A stretch of 64,000 bases of DNA from Mesorhizobium loti (GTDB taxonomy: Bacteria; Pseudomonadota; Alphaproteobacteria; Rhizobiales; Rhizobiaceae): positions 5,061,501 through 5,125,500 of the forward strand of contig NZ_CP033334.1 of NCBI RefSeq assembly GCF_013170705.1, in the 5' to 3' direction. The notes under the pieces are model-generated. The model was not told where the DNA came from. It made no database searches and saw only the letters and a program-made list of their open reading frames with translations. A program made the position numbers and the translations under genes. Below are positions 26,978 through 34,973 of this stretch, one piece after another. Within the stretch, counting starts at the first letter, position 1, and every line of letters begins with the position of its first letter.

Positions 26978-27136
26978 TTATCGCCGCTTTGGGGAAGGCG
27001 CCGAGATCGGACAGTCCGTACCGAGGCTTTCAGCCCAGTCAACAACGGCTTCGTGATCCACCACACGGCCGGCATCCACATCGGCCGATGCTTCCCACGT
27101 GAGGCGCTCTTGCTCTTTGGAATTCCTGCTTTCCAT
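26978..27136 (-). CDS. Small antitoxin-like protein, 52 aa
   Basis: The ATG at 27136 has GAGGAA 9 bases upstream and lies 13 bases after the stop of the GNAT toxin gene on the same strand. The protein contains RLTWEASADVDAGRVVDHEA followed by VVDWAESLGTD. That pattern (DVDAGRV-D-H-AV--WA-SL) is one I associate with small RelB/ParD-type antitoxins that partner RelE/ParE toxins; no such toxin gene adjoins it. It could be an orphan antitoxin or a third member of the neighbouring module. Family assignment is by motif memory only. Confidence 0.65.
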   Translation of the reverse strand: MESRNSKEQERLTWEASADVDAGRVVDHEAVVDWAESLGTDCPISAPSPKRR

Positions 27137-27149
27137 CACAGTCACTTCC

Positions 27150-27662
27150 TCATTTAAACAGCTCTGCGATATCAGCCATTGGCCGAAACAGCTTCTTAGG
27201 CTGATCGGGAAATGACAGAAAGCTTTCTCGTTCGTAAAAGCGGCGTGCGTTCTCATCCTTTGCGTCGACAATGACAGCGAACGAGGCAATCTCGCTGCGG
27301 AGCGATCGAAGCAAGGCATCGGCCAGGAGGTATCGACCGTAACCCCTGCCCTGTTGCCGTCGATCGACTGCCAGACGTCCGAGAAGCGTTGCCGGAATGA
27401 GCCGATAACGCGGCAGCTTACGGACAGTTTGGACAGGCCATTCGCCGACATCCACCGCAGTCGATGAGAGCGTGTAAAAGCCACCAATAGCTCCATCCGG
27501 CATGACCAGTACGAACGGCGCGGCAATGTTTTTGCGGGCCTCTTGTCCGGCCTGCATCCGAAGGTATCGATCGAGTGATTCTACACCGCTTTCAAACAAG
27601 GTTCTGTCGTGCTGCGGACCAAGCACTTCAACTCGCAAAGAGGCCTCGGTCGAGCCCGTCAC
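27150..27662 (-). CDS. GNAT-family toxin (TacT-like acetyltransferase)
   Basis: 170 residues, GTG start 2 bases after the DUF1778 gene. It has a GNAT N-acetyltransferase fold; the acetyl-CoA-binding motif A is RLAVDRRQQGRGYGRYLLAD, with FYTLSSTAV before it and ARRFYERESFL after it. TacT-type toxins acetylate aminoacyl-tRNA and block translation, and are neutralised by DUF1778 antitoxins. Size, motif and gene order fit that class. Whether this copy is active cannot be told. Confidence 0.9.
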   Translation of the reverse strand: MTGSTEASLRVEVLGPQHDRTLFESGVESLDRYLRMQAGQEARKNIAAPFVLVMPDGAIGGFYTLSSTAVDVGEWPVQTVRKLPRYRLIPATLLGRLAVDRRQQGRGYGRYLLADALLRSLRSEIASFAVIVDAKDENARRFYERESFLSFPDQPKKLFRPMADIAELFK

Positions 27663-27664
27663 CC

Positions 27665-27958
27665 TCAGGTGCCAGTGGCGTGGCGATACCGACGCACCGT
27701 ATCGCGCAGGCGGTCGTTTACTGGTTTCGGATTGACGAGGGCATCCACGAAGGCCTGGCTGTCACGAACGGATAGCTCCAGGCGCTGATGCTCCTCGATG
27801 GTCCGGCGGGCAGCCTCCTGAACGCTCGTCAGCACGAAGTCCGTTACCGTGCGGCCCTGGAGCGCCGCAGCGTGCTCGATAAGGTTCTTCTGGTCGGCCG
27901 TGACGCGAGTTTCAAGACGTTCGCCACGAACACGGCCACGCGGTGGGTGTGCAGTCAT
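27665..27958 (-). CDS. DUF1778 (TacA-like) antitoxin
   Basis: 97 residues; the ATG has AGGAG 8 bases upstream. The N-terminal ribbon-helix-helix is RLETRVTADQKNLIEHAAAL followed by GRTVTDFVLTSVQEAA, the DUF1778 signature. The C-terminal tail (RDSQAFVDALVNPKPVNDRL) is the part that wraps around the toxin in known TacA-TacT pairs. It is expected to neutralise the GNAT toxin and repress the operon through the palindrome just upstream. Confidence 0.9.
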   Translation of the reverse strand: MTAHPPRGRVRGERLETRVTADQKNLIEHAAALQGRTVTDFVLTSVQEAARRTIEEHQRLELSVRDSQAFVDALVNPKPVNDRLRDTVRRYRHATGT

Positions 27959-27982
27959 CGTCGTTCTCCTGGCGACAATGTA

Positions 27983-27995
27983 CGGCCAATGGCCG
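27983..27995. promoter_or_regulatory. Candidate autoregulatory operator of the toxin-antitoxin pair
   Basis: The perfect palindrome CGGCCAATGGCCG, with 5-base arms around AAT, lies 25 bases upstream of the antitoxin ATG. Ribbon-helix-helix antitoxins commonly bind such a site to repress their own operon. Location and symmetry are the only evidence. Confidence 0.4.
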
Positions 27996-28030
27996 GAAGT
28001 TTCAAGGTCGCCATGAGGTACCGGCGCCGT

Positions 28031-28394
28031 TCAGACCGCTCGCCGCCCCTGCCGAGCGACAAAGACCATGATGTCGTCAAACATGTCTTCGAAGGAGCCG
28101 TGAGCGCGTTCGGCTTGGCGAAGTTCGCCAACAAGTTCCAAAACAGAACCCATATCGATCGCACCGCGCGATATGGCCCATTCCTGTGATGGAAATCCTT
28201 CGGACATCCGGATCGGAAGAACGGGCGTATTTGAAGCAGACATCCTGCGCAAAACGCCAGTCATCGTGCCACGATATGCTGAGTATCGCGCGGATTTGCT
28301 CCCCGACATCGCCGGAAAGCAGATCTTTGTAGGTCTTGGAGCTGTCGAGATATCTGACCGCTTCGTAGACTAGGTTTTCAGTATCTTCGATCAA
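28031..28394 (-). pseudogene. Frameshifted small HEAT-like protein gene
   Basis: A TTG at 28394, with GAAGG upstream, opens a frame encoding YEAVRYLDSSKTYKDLLSGD and then RRISITGMGHIAR, after which the translation becomes unlike a protein. The adjacent frame continues sensibly as AIDMGSVLELVGELRQ, then SFEDMFDDIMVFV, to a stop at 28031. Removing one G from the GCGCGG run (plus strand about 28164-28170) joins them into about 120 residues. The joined chain resembles small HEAT-type helical-repeat proteins with a GHIAR ... EDxxDDI pattern. It lies 44 bases after ribE. The cause is either a true frameshift mutation or a sequencing error. Confidence 0.6.
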
Positions 28395-28438
28395 TTGCTG
28401 CCTTCGGGACGGCTCGCGGAATATCGACCAAGTGACCG

Positions 28439-29056
28439 CTACAAGCCCTCTTTCGCCGCCTCCGCCAGTCGCGCCGCGTAGCGCGCCATGGTGTCGATCT
28501 CGAGATTGACGCGGTCGCCGACCTTGCGCTCGCCCCAGGTGGTGACGGTCAGCGAATGATGGATCAGCAGCACGTCGAAGCGGGTGCCCTCCACTTTGTT
28601 GACGGTGAGCGAGGTGCCGTCGAGTGCGACGGAGCCCTTTGGCGCGATGAACTTCGCCAGGTGGCGCGGCGCCTCCAGCGTGAAGCGCACCGCGTCGCCC
28701 TCGTCCTTGCGCTCGACAATCTCGGCAGTACCGTCGACATGGCCCGACACGATGTGGCCGCCGAGTTCGTCGCCGATCTTCAGCGCCCGCTCGAGATTGA
28801 CCTTGGTGCCGGATTTCCAGCCCGAGGCCGTGGTCAGCCGCAAGGCCTCTTCCCAGGCTTCGACCTCGAACCAGCGCGCGTTCGAGCCATGTTCGGGCAG
28901 CGCCGTGACCGTCAGGCAGACGCCGCCGCAGGAGATCGAGGCGCCGATGGCGATGGTTTCGGGATCATAGACGGTATCGATGCGCAGGCCGACGCCTTCG
29001 CTGAGCGGCTTGACGGCCGCAACGATGCCGATATCGGTGACAATTCCTGTAAACAT
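28439..29056 (-). CDS. ribE: Riboflavin synthase alpha subunit
   Basis: 205 residues from the ATG at 29056, with AGGGAT upstream. The enzyme dismutates two lumazine molecules to riboflavin. Both lumazine-binding repeats are visible: MFTGIVTDIG ... SCGGVCLTVTAL at the N-terminus, and GHIVSGHVDGTAEI ... VALDGTSLTVNKV in the second. The conserved SCGGVCLT and DGTSLTV signatures mark the paired barrels. It lies 12 bases after ribD. Confidence 0.96.
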   Translation of the reverse strand: MFTGIVTDIGIVAAVKPLSEGVGLRIDTVYDPETIAIGASISCGGVCLTVTALPEHGSNARWFEVEAWEEALRLTTASGWKSGTKVNLERALKIGDELGGHIVSGHVDGTAEIVERKDEGDAVRFTLEAPRHLAKFIAPKGSVALDGTSLTVNKVEGTRFDVLLIHHSLTVTTWGERKVGDRVNLEIDTMARYAARLAEAAKEGL

Positions 29057-29068
29057 CAATGCCGATCC

Positions 29069-30199
29069 CTAGAGGTCTCTTATCCACTCGGCGTAGGTGT
29101 CTTCGCCGAAGCGCATCTCGCGCAATTTGCGAAAGCCTGCCGAGATATGGTCAGCATCGACCGGCGATGCAATGCCGTCCTCGCCAATCGCCTCCGGCCC
29201 CTGGAACAAGACGATGCGGTCGACCAGCTCTTCGTCCAGGAATGCCTTGGCGACCTGGGCGCCGCCCTCGACCAGCACGCTTGCCATGCCGAGCGCCCCC
29301 AGGTCTTCGAGCAGTTCCGGCAAGGCAACCACGCCGTCATGCGTTTCAGTGCCTATGAAGCGTACGCCGGCGCGTTCCAGCGCGGCGCGGCGCTGCGGAT
29401 CAGCCTCAAGACAGGCAGCGACATAGAGCGGCACGCGGTCGACACCGGAAACCAGCTTCGAGGCTTCCGGGAGCCGTATCTGGCGATCGAGGATGATGCG
29501 CGCCGGCGAACGGTTTTCCAGTCCAGGCAGGCGCACGGTCAGTGCCGGGTCGTCTTCCAGCGCCGTGCCGACGCCGATCAGGATAGCGTCCGACTCCGCG
29601 CGCATCAGATAGACGTCGCGGCGAGCGACCTCGCCGGTGATCGCAACCTGGCCGGCGCCTTTCCTGCCGATCTTGCCATCGCTCGAAAGCGCAAGCTTCA
29701 GCGTCACTTCCGGGCGTTTTCGCAGGGATCGAATCAAATAGCCCGCCATCTGCTCGGCGGCCTCCGCGGCCAGCACCTTCTCGACCACCTCGATGCCGGC
29801 GGCGCGCAGAATGGCGTAGCCCTTGCCGGAGACGCGCGTGTCCGGATCGCTGGCAGCCCCTACGACGCGCGCGATGCCGGCATTGACCAGCGCATTGGCG
29901 CAAGGCGGCGTGCGGCCGTGGTGGGCACAGGGTTCCAAAGTGACGTAAGCCGTGGCGCCACGCGCGAGCTCGCCGGCCTCGGCCAGCGCCTCGGTCTCGG
30001 CATGCGGACGGCCACCGACGGCGGTGACGCCGGTGCCGACGATCATCGGCCCCTCGCCATCATCGCGCACGATGATCGTTCCGACCGAAGGATTGGTCGA
30101 GGTCCTGCCCGCATTCTTGCGAGAAAGCCGCAGGGCCGCGGCCATGAAACGGCGATCAAGGGCCGCTTGTCCGGCCTCGCTCGGTTGCGGTGCTGCCAT
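29069..30199 (-). CDS. ribD: Bifunctional diaminohydroxyphosphoribosylaminopyrimidine deaminase/reductase
   Basis: 376 residues. The N-terminal deaminase domain has the zinc site HAETEAL and PCAHHGRTPPCANAL; the C-terminal RibD reductase domain has KLALSSDGKIGR, DAILIGVGTALEDDP and SVLVEGGAQVAKAFL. It performs steps 2 and 3 of riboflavin synthesis. It starts 2 bases after nrdR and is cotranscribed with it and ribE. Confidence 0.96.
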   Translation of the reverse strand: MAAPQPSEAGQAALDRRFMAAALRLSRKNAGRTSTNPSVGTIIVRDDGEGPMIVGTGVTAVGGRPHAETEALAEAGELARGATAYVTLEPCAHHGRTPPCANALVNAGIARVVGAASDPDTRVSGKGYAILRAAGIEVVEKVLAAEAAEQMAGYLIRSLRKRPEVTLKLALSSDGKIGRKGAGQVAITGEVARRDVYLMRAESDAILIGVGTALEDDPALTVRLPGLENRSPARIILDRQIRLPEASKLVSGVDRVPLYVAACLEADPQRRAALERAGVRFIGTETHDGVVALPELLEDLGALGMASVLVEGGAQVAKAFLDEELVDRIVLFQGPEAIGEDGIASPVDADHISAGFRKLREMRFGEDTYAEWIRDL

Positions 30200-30201
30200 G
30201 C

Positions 30202-30681
30202 TCAGCCGGCGTCCTCTTCGGTCTTGTCTTCGTCGCCCTTCAGTTCGCCCAGCAACTCGTGGAAATCCTTGGCCTCGCGGAAATTGCGGTAGACCGAGGC
30301 AAAGCGCACATAGGCGACGTCGTCGAGCGATTTCAACGCCTCCATGACCAGCCGGCCGACCTCGCCGGAAGCCACTTCCGTCTCGCCGGAGCTTTCGAGC
30401 TGGCGCACGATACCGGTCACCGCGCGGTCGATGCGCTCGGGATCGACATTGCGTTTGCGCACCGCGATCTCAACCGAGCGCAGCAGCTTGTCGCGGTCGA
30501 ACGGTACTTTCCGGCCCGACTTCTTGACCACGACCAGATCGCGCAACTGCACGCGTTCGAAGGTGGTGAAACGGCCGCCGCAATCGGGGCAGACACGCCG
30601 CCTGCGGATCGCCGCGCCATCCTCGGCGGGGCGCGAATCCTTCACCTGCGTATCTTCGGACTGGCAATAGGGACAGCGCAT
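30202..30681 (-). CDS. nrdR: Transcriptional repressor NrdR
   Basis: 159 residues. An N-terminal zinc ribbon ([17 protein letters not shown] with [14 protein letters not shown]) is followed by an ATP-cone domain ([20 protein letters not shown]). NrdR senses dATP/ATP and represses ribonucleotide reductase genes. The C-terminus is acidic, as usual. It heads the nrdR-ribD-ribE group downstream of glyA, the common alphaproteobacterial order. Confidence 0.97.
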   Translation of the reverse strand: MRCPYCQSEDTQVKDSRPAEDGAAIRRRRVCPDCGGRFTTFERVQLRDLVVVKKSGRKVPFDRDKLLRSVEIAVRKRNVDPERIDRAVTGIVRQLESSGETEVASGEVGRLVMEALKSLDDVAYVRFASVYRNFREAKDFHELLGELKGDEDKTEEDAG

Positions 30682-30870
30682 GAAAAGCCTTGGGTTCGCG
30701 AATCTGGTGAGGCGAAAGATTTAGAGCCTTTCCGGCCGGGATTGAAGCAGTTCCGTTTCTTCAGAGATAGCGAGGCGCGAGGAAGATTGCCAGCGTGGCA
30801 ACCGGCCAGACGGCGATGCCGCCGGCAACGGCCAGGCGATAGTCGACCTATTGCGGACCCAGCCGTCCAG

Positions 30871-31452
30871 TCACGGCGCGACGTCCTTGGTCGGGAAGCC
30901 GCAGGACGTGCCCAGGTTGCGGTAGGCCTTGGTGAAGCCGTCCATCGGGATACTGGCGAAAGCCTGCTTGCCGAAAGTCACGTCGAGCGAGACAACCTGG
31001 CGCATGGCACGCAGCAGCGCGAGACTGGTCTTGGCCTGATTGTCGACCGTCCAGCTCGGGCGGCCGATGACGGCATCGTTGGAATAGACCGTCGCCGAAA
31101 CCTTGACGCCGGGGTCGCCAAACGTCGCCGCGATCTTCTTGCCGGTCGGCAGCTGCTTGTTGTCGACAGTGAGCATGATGGCCGGAAAGGCATCGGGCGG
31201 CAGCGCATCGCCGGTCGAGATCGACAAGGTCAGCGTGCCCGAATTGCCGTTCGCATCGAAGAACGCCGTCGAAGCCGCACAGGTCTTGCTCGCATCCTGG
31301 CCGGTGTCGAGCACATCGACGATGGTCGTCCATTTGCCGAAAGTGTTGGTAACCGGCGTCTCCGGGGCGGGCTGTGTCTGCGCCAGGGCGGATCCGCAAA
31401 GGGCCAGCCAGCTGACAACGCCGAGCGGGGCGAGACGAAAATTGCGCATCAT
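30871..31452 (-). CDS. Exported protein, possibly IalB-like
   Basis: 193 residues from the first of two ATGs (31452, 31449), preceded by GGAGA. A Sec signal peptide ends ALA-Q after residue 24. The mature domain opens FGKWTTIVDVLDTGQDASKT and has two cysteines (TCAAS near the start, TSCGFP near the end) that could form a disulphide, as in invasion-associated locus B (IalB) family proteins. The family match is weak by eye. It is probably periplasmic. It sits between glyA and nrdR, where relatives often have no gene or another small one. Confidence 0.72.
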   Translation of the reverse strand: MMRNFRLAPLGVVSWLALCGSALAQTQPAPETPVTNTFGKWTTIVDVLDTGQDASKTCAASTAFFDANGNSGTLTLSISTGDALPPDAFPAIMLTVDNKQLPTGKKIAATFGDPGVKVSATVYSNDAVIGRPSWTVDNQAKTSLALLRAMRQVVSLDVTFGKQAFASIPMDGFTKAYRNLGTSCGFPTKDVAP

Positions 31453-31548
31453 CAGGTCTCCAGTTCCATGCGTCACCCGATCAGGGGTGACGCACCGCCG
31501 GCGAATAAGAGATGACGCTTCGCGCCGGGTCAATCGAGATAGAGACGA

Positions 31549-32862
31549 TCAACCGAGATAAGGATAGAGCGGAAAACGATCGGTCAGCGCCACGACCTTG
31601 GCCTTGACCGCCGCCTCGACCGCGGCATTGCCCTCGTCGGAATTGGCGACCTTGAGACCATCAAGCACTTCGGCGATCAGCTTGCCGATCTCGCGGAATT
31701 CGGCCTGGCCAAAGCCGCGCGTCGTGCCGGCAGGGGTGCCGAGGCGCACGCCCGAGGTGACGAAGGGCTTTTCCGGATCGAAGGGAATACCGTTCTTGTT
31801 GCAGGTGATGTTGGCGCGGCCAAGAGCTGCCTCGGCGCGCTTGCCCGTGGCGTTCTTGGGGCGCAAATCGACCAGCATCAGATGGTTGTCGGTACCACCG
31901 GAAACGATGTCGAGACCGGTCTCCTTGAGGCTCGAAGCCAGCGCCTTGGCATTGGCGGCCACGCTCTCGGCATAGACCTTGAAGCTCGGCTTCAGCGCCT
32001 CGCCGAAGGCCACCGCCTTGGCGGCGATGACATGCATCAGCGGGCCGCCCTGCAGGCCGGGGAACACCGCCGAGTTCATCTTCTTGGCAATGTCCTCGTC
32101 GTTGCACAGGATCATGCCGCCGCGCGGGCCGCGCAGCGACTTGTGCGTGGTGGTCGTCACCACATGCGCGTGCGGCAGCGGCGACGGGTGCACGCCGCCG
32201 GCGACGAGGCCGGCAATGTGCGCCATGTCGACCATCAGATAAGCGCCAACCGCGTCAGCGATCTCGCGGAAACGCTTCCAGTCCCAGATGCGCGAATAGG
32301 CGGTGCCGCCGGCCAGGATCAGCTTCGGCTTGGTCTCATGCGCGGTCTTCTCGATCGCGTCCATGTCGAGCAGATGGTCGTCCTTGCGCACGCCATAGGA
32401 GACGACCTTGAACCATTTGCCGCTCATGTTCACAGGCGAGCCATGGGTAAGATGGCCACCGGAATTGAGATCAAGGCCCATGAAGGTGTCGCCGGGCTGC
32501 AGCAGCGCCAGGAATACCGCCTGGTTCATCTGGCTGCCGGAATTCGGCTGGACGTTGGCGAAATTGCATCCGAACAGCTTCTTCGCCCGCTCGATGGCCA
32601 GTTCCTCGGCCACGTCGACGAACTGGCAGCCGCCGTAATAGCGCTTACCCGGATAGCCTTCGGCATATTTGTTGGTCATGATCGACCCTTGCGCCTCGAG
32701 CACCGCGCGCGAGACGATGTTTTCCGAAGCGATCAGTTCGATCTCGTGGCGCTGTCGACCGAGTTCGTTGCGGATGGCGCCGAAAATCTCCGGATCGGCG
32801 TCTTCCAGCGTGGTTTCGAAGAAGGATTCGAATTTATTCGACGCTGCCGCTGCTGTTGCCAT
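31549..32862 (-). CDS. glyA: Serine hydroxymethyltransferase
   Basis: 437 residues from the ATG at 32862, with GAGGA 9 bases upstream. The enzyme interconverts serine and glycine and supplies methylene-tetrahydrofolate. PLP lysine motif: [19 protein letters not shown]. Other signatures are [33 protein letters not shown] and [13 protein letters not shown]. The start is well defined; further upstream residues are not family-like. It begins the glyA-nrdR-rib cluster. Confidence 0.97.
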   Translation of the reverse strand: MATAAAASNKFESFFETTLEDADPEIFGAIRNELGRQRHEIELIASENIVSRAVLEAQGSIMTNKYAEGYPGKRYYGGCQFVDVAEELAIERAKKLFGCNFANVQPNSGSQMNQAVFLALLQPGDTFMGLDLNSGGHLTHGSPVNMSGKWFKVVSYGVRKDDHLLDMDAIEKTAHETKPKLILAGGTAYSRIWDWKRFREIADAVGAYLMVDMAHIAGLVAGGVHPSPLPHAHVVTTTTHKSLRGPRGGMILCNDEDIAKKMNSAVFPGLQGGPLMHVIAAKAVAFGEALKPSFKVYAESVAANAKALASSLKETGLDIVSGGTDNHLMLVDLRPKNATGKRAEAALGRANITCNKNGIPFDPEKPFVTSGVRLGTPAGTTRGFGQAEFREIGKLIAEVLDGLKVANSDEGNAAVEAAVKAKVVALTDRFPLYPYLG

Positions 32863-32889
32863 AGCCTGAAATCCTCGGTTCGGGGGCAA

Positions 32890-32950
32890 TTTGTTTATGC
32901 ATACCGTTGCCCCAAAACCGCTGCGCACTTTTGGGCGACACGCATTGCCG
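32890..32950. repeat. Intergenic mosaic-type repeat, copy 1
   Basis: The segment holds an imperfect inverted repeat (GCCCCAAAA ... TTTTGGGC) around a core AAAACCGCTGCGCACTTTT (32914-32932). A near-identical core occurs at 47176-47194. Sequences of this shape are frequent between genes in rhizobial chromosomes. It lies upstream of glyA. Confidence 0.5.
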
Positions 32951-33055
32951 CGCCATTAACACAGTTGTTTTCGACCCGCCACGTTTGCGGCGCGAAATTT
33001 GCTGGCCGGTTTGCGGCAGAGGTTGCAAATCCATGTCCCTTGGGCATTGCGGGCC

Positions 33056-34699
33056 TTATTTTCGTGCCTGCCTGCCGTCCAGAAGAGCTTCGGTGAGCGT
33101 GATCTCGGTGAACAACGCCCGCGCCGTGTGGTCGTTGATCTCGCCGCGGCGTAGCATGGCGCGCAAGGCGTCACGCTCGGCGGCGATGCCGGCCAGCCTC
33201 AGGTCGATCTCCAGCCTCCCCGCCTCGCGCATCTCTGCGCGCGCTTCATCGGCCTCGTCGGCCGCCGCGATGCGCCGCCGGTAGGCAGCGACAATCCCAT
33301 TGGCGGCGGCGAGCCTGACGCCGGGCACATCGCCCTCCTCGTCGTCGGTCTGCGCGATGCTTTCAAGGTGGGCGATCGCGGCCTTTGCCGCGCCGACACG
33401 CGCCATGCGTTCCTCGGCGGCGCCTGCGTCTTCACCCGGTTCGACCAGTCCGCGCGCGATGACGGGCAAGGCCAGGCTGGCGATCGCCAGGGAGCAGATG
33501 ATGACGCCGGCGGCGAGAAAGATGACAAGGTCCCGCGCGGGAAACGGCGAGCCGTCCTGCAGGGCCAGCGGCAGCGACAATATGCCGGCCAGCGTTATGG
33601 CGCCACGCACGCCGGCCACCGATCCGGCGAGCCGCACGCGCAGGCCGAATGGCTCGGCCCTGCGTTTGCCAAGCCGGGCCGCAAGCCCCGCCATGATGTC
33701 GCCGATCCAGATCCAGACGAAACGGAGCGCGATCAGGCACAAGGTCAGCGCCATCACGGTCAGCACCGGCTGAATGAGCGGATAGTTGCCGGTGAGCTCC
33801 GGTGGCACCTTGCGGATGATTTCGGGGAGCTGCAGGCCGAGCACGATGAACAGCGCGCCGTTGAAGACGAAGGAAAATGTCGTCCAGAGCGAGATCGTCT
33901 GCACGCGCGCCGAAACGCCAAGAAAGCGGAATATGCCGGTGCTCCCGGTCAAAAGGCCGGCGGTCACCGCGGCCAGGATACCCGAAGCCTCGAAGTGCTC
34001 GGCGGCCAGATAGGCGACGAAGGGAAGCAGGATGGTGATCAGCACCTGCGCCTCGGGCGGCACGTCGCCGATGCGGTTCAGGAGTTGCAGCGCCTTGGCG
34101 GCGACGAACAATGCCGCCACGCCGGCCAGGATGCCGACCACCACGGCGTAGAGGAAACTCAGCGAGGCGTCAGCGAAGGAAAAACTGCCGGTCAATGCCG
34201 CCGCGACGGCAAAGCGGAACATGACCAGGCCCGACGCATCGTTGAGCAGCGACTCGCCTTCCAGAATGTGCATCAGCCGCGCCGGGACCACGCTTCTGTC
34301 GACGATCGAGGAGACTGCCACCGCGTCGGTCGGTGACAGGACCGCCGCGAGCGCGAAGGCAACGACCAGCGGAATGCTCGGCACCAGCCAGTGCAAGGCA
34401 TAGCCGAAGCCGACAATGGTGAAGAAGACGAGGCCGATGGCAAGGTCGAGGATGGGTCCGCGCAATGCCATCAGGTCGCGCTTGGGCGCGCCAAAAGCGT
34501 CACTGAACAGCAGCGGTGGAATGAACACCAGCAGGAACAGTTCAGGATCGATCTCGATATGGATGCCGCGCACCGGCCATGCGAGCGCGGCGCCCATCGC
34601 AATCTGCAGGATCGGCAGCGGCACCCGCACCAGCCGCACCAGCGCGCCGGAAACGGCGACGAAGACGAGCACGACGAGGACAAGGATGGCGGCTTGCAT
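33056..34699 (-). CDS. CPA1-family Na+/H+ antiporter
   Basis: 547 residues from the ATG at 34699; the open frame extends further but the extra residues are Arg/Pro-rich and unlike a protein. About twelve membrane segments are followed by a cytoplasmic tail of about 130 residues rich in Glu/Arg. The ion-binding ND-type region is LSPTDAVAVSSIVDR, with EGESLLNDASGLVMFRFAVA typical of CPA1 exchangers. It probably serves Na+ or K+ export and pH homeostasis; ion preference cannot be read. It is monocistronic. Confidence 0.92.
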   Translation of the reverse strand: MQAAILVLVVLVFVAVSGALVRLVRVPLPILQIAMGAALAWPVRGIHIEIDPELFLLVFIPPLLFSDAFGAPKRDLMALRGPILDLAIGLVFFTIVGFGYALHWLVPSIPLVVAFALAAVLSPTDAVAVSSIVDRSVVPARLMHILEGESLLNDASGLVMFRFAVAAALTGSFSFADASLSFLYAVVVGILAGVAALFVAAKALQLLNRIGDVPPEAQVLITILLPFVAYLAAEHFEASGILAAVTAGLLTGSTGIFRFLGVSARVQTISLWTTFSFVFNGALFIVLGLQLPEIIRKVPPELTGNYPLIQPVLTVMALTLCLIALRFVWIWIGDIMAGLAARLGKRRAEPFGLRVRLAGSVAGVRGAITLAGILSLPLALQDGSPFPARDLVIFLAAGVIICSLAIASLALPVIARGLVEPGEDAGAAEERMARVGAAKAAIAHLESIAQTDDEEGDVPGVRLAAANGIVAAYRRRIAAADEADEARAEMREAGRLEIDLRLAGIAAERDALRAMLRRGEINDHTARALFTEITLTEALLDGRQARK

Positions 34700-34925
34700 G
34701 GTGCGATTCCGGCTGTGTCGCGAACCATGCGCAATCGTCGACCCCGCGTCCAGACAGCGCCGGCGCGGCGACGGCCGGGCTGAGTTCATGGCGTGGGCGA
34801 GCCGACCGCATGGGCAAGCATGCCGCCAATGTCGAAAAAAAGGCCGGCACCTGGCGTCAACGCGAGGTTGCCTAGGGGCACCAGCTGGCCGGCCGCACGC
34901 CAGCCCCCGCGGACGTTCCCGCCAA

Positions 34926-34954
34926 ACAAAAAAGGCCGCCTGATGGCGGCCTTT
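34926..34954 (-). terminator. Intrinsic terminator of the L,D-transpeptidase gene
   Basis: A 10-bp stem (AAAGGCCGCC 34931-34940 with GGCGGCCTTT 34945-34954, 4-base loop) is followed on the minus strand by a run of six T. It lies 20 bases after the transpeptidase stop. Confidence 0.85.
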
Positions 34955-34973
34955 CGTTATGAATATCAAAGCC

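Noticed and set aside
28556..30292. A 578-codon plus-strand open frame opposite ribE and ribD
   Set aside because: Antisense to two intact riboflavin genes, with no family motif and no ribosome binding site.
26897..32862. An FMN riboswitch in the riboflavin cluster
   Set aside because: I searched by eye for the conserved RFN-element blocks upstream of ribH, ribE, ribD and nrdR and found none; a covariance-model scan would settle this.
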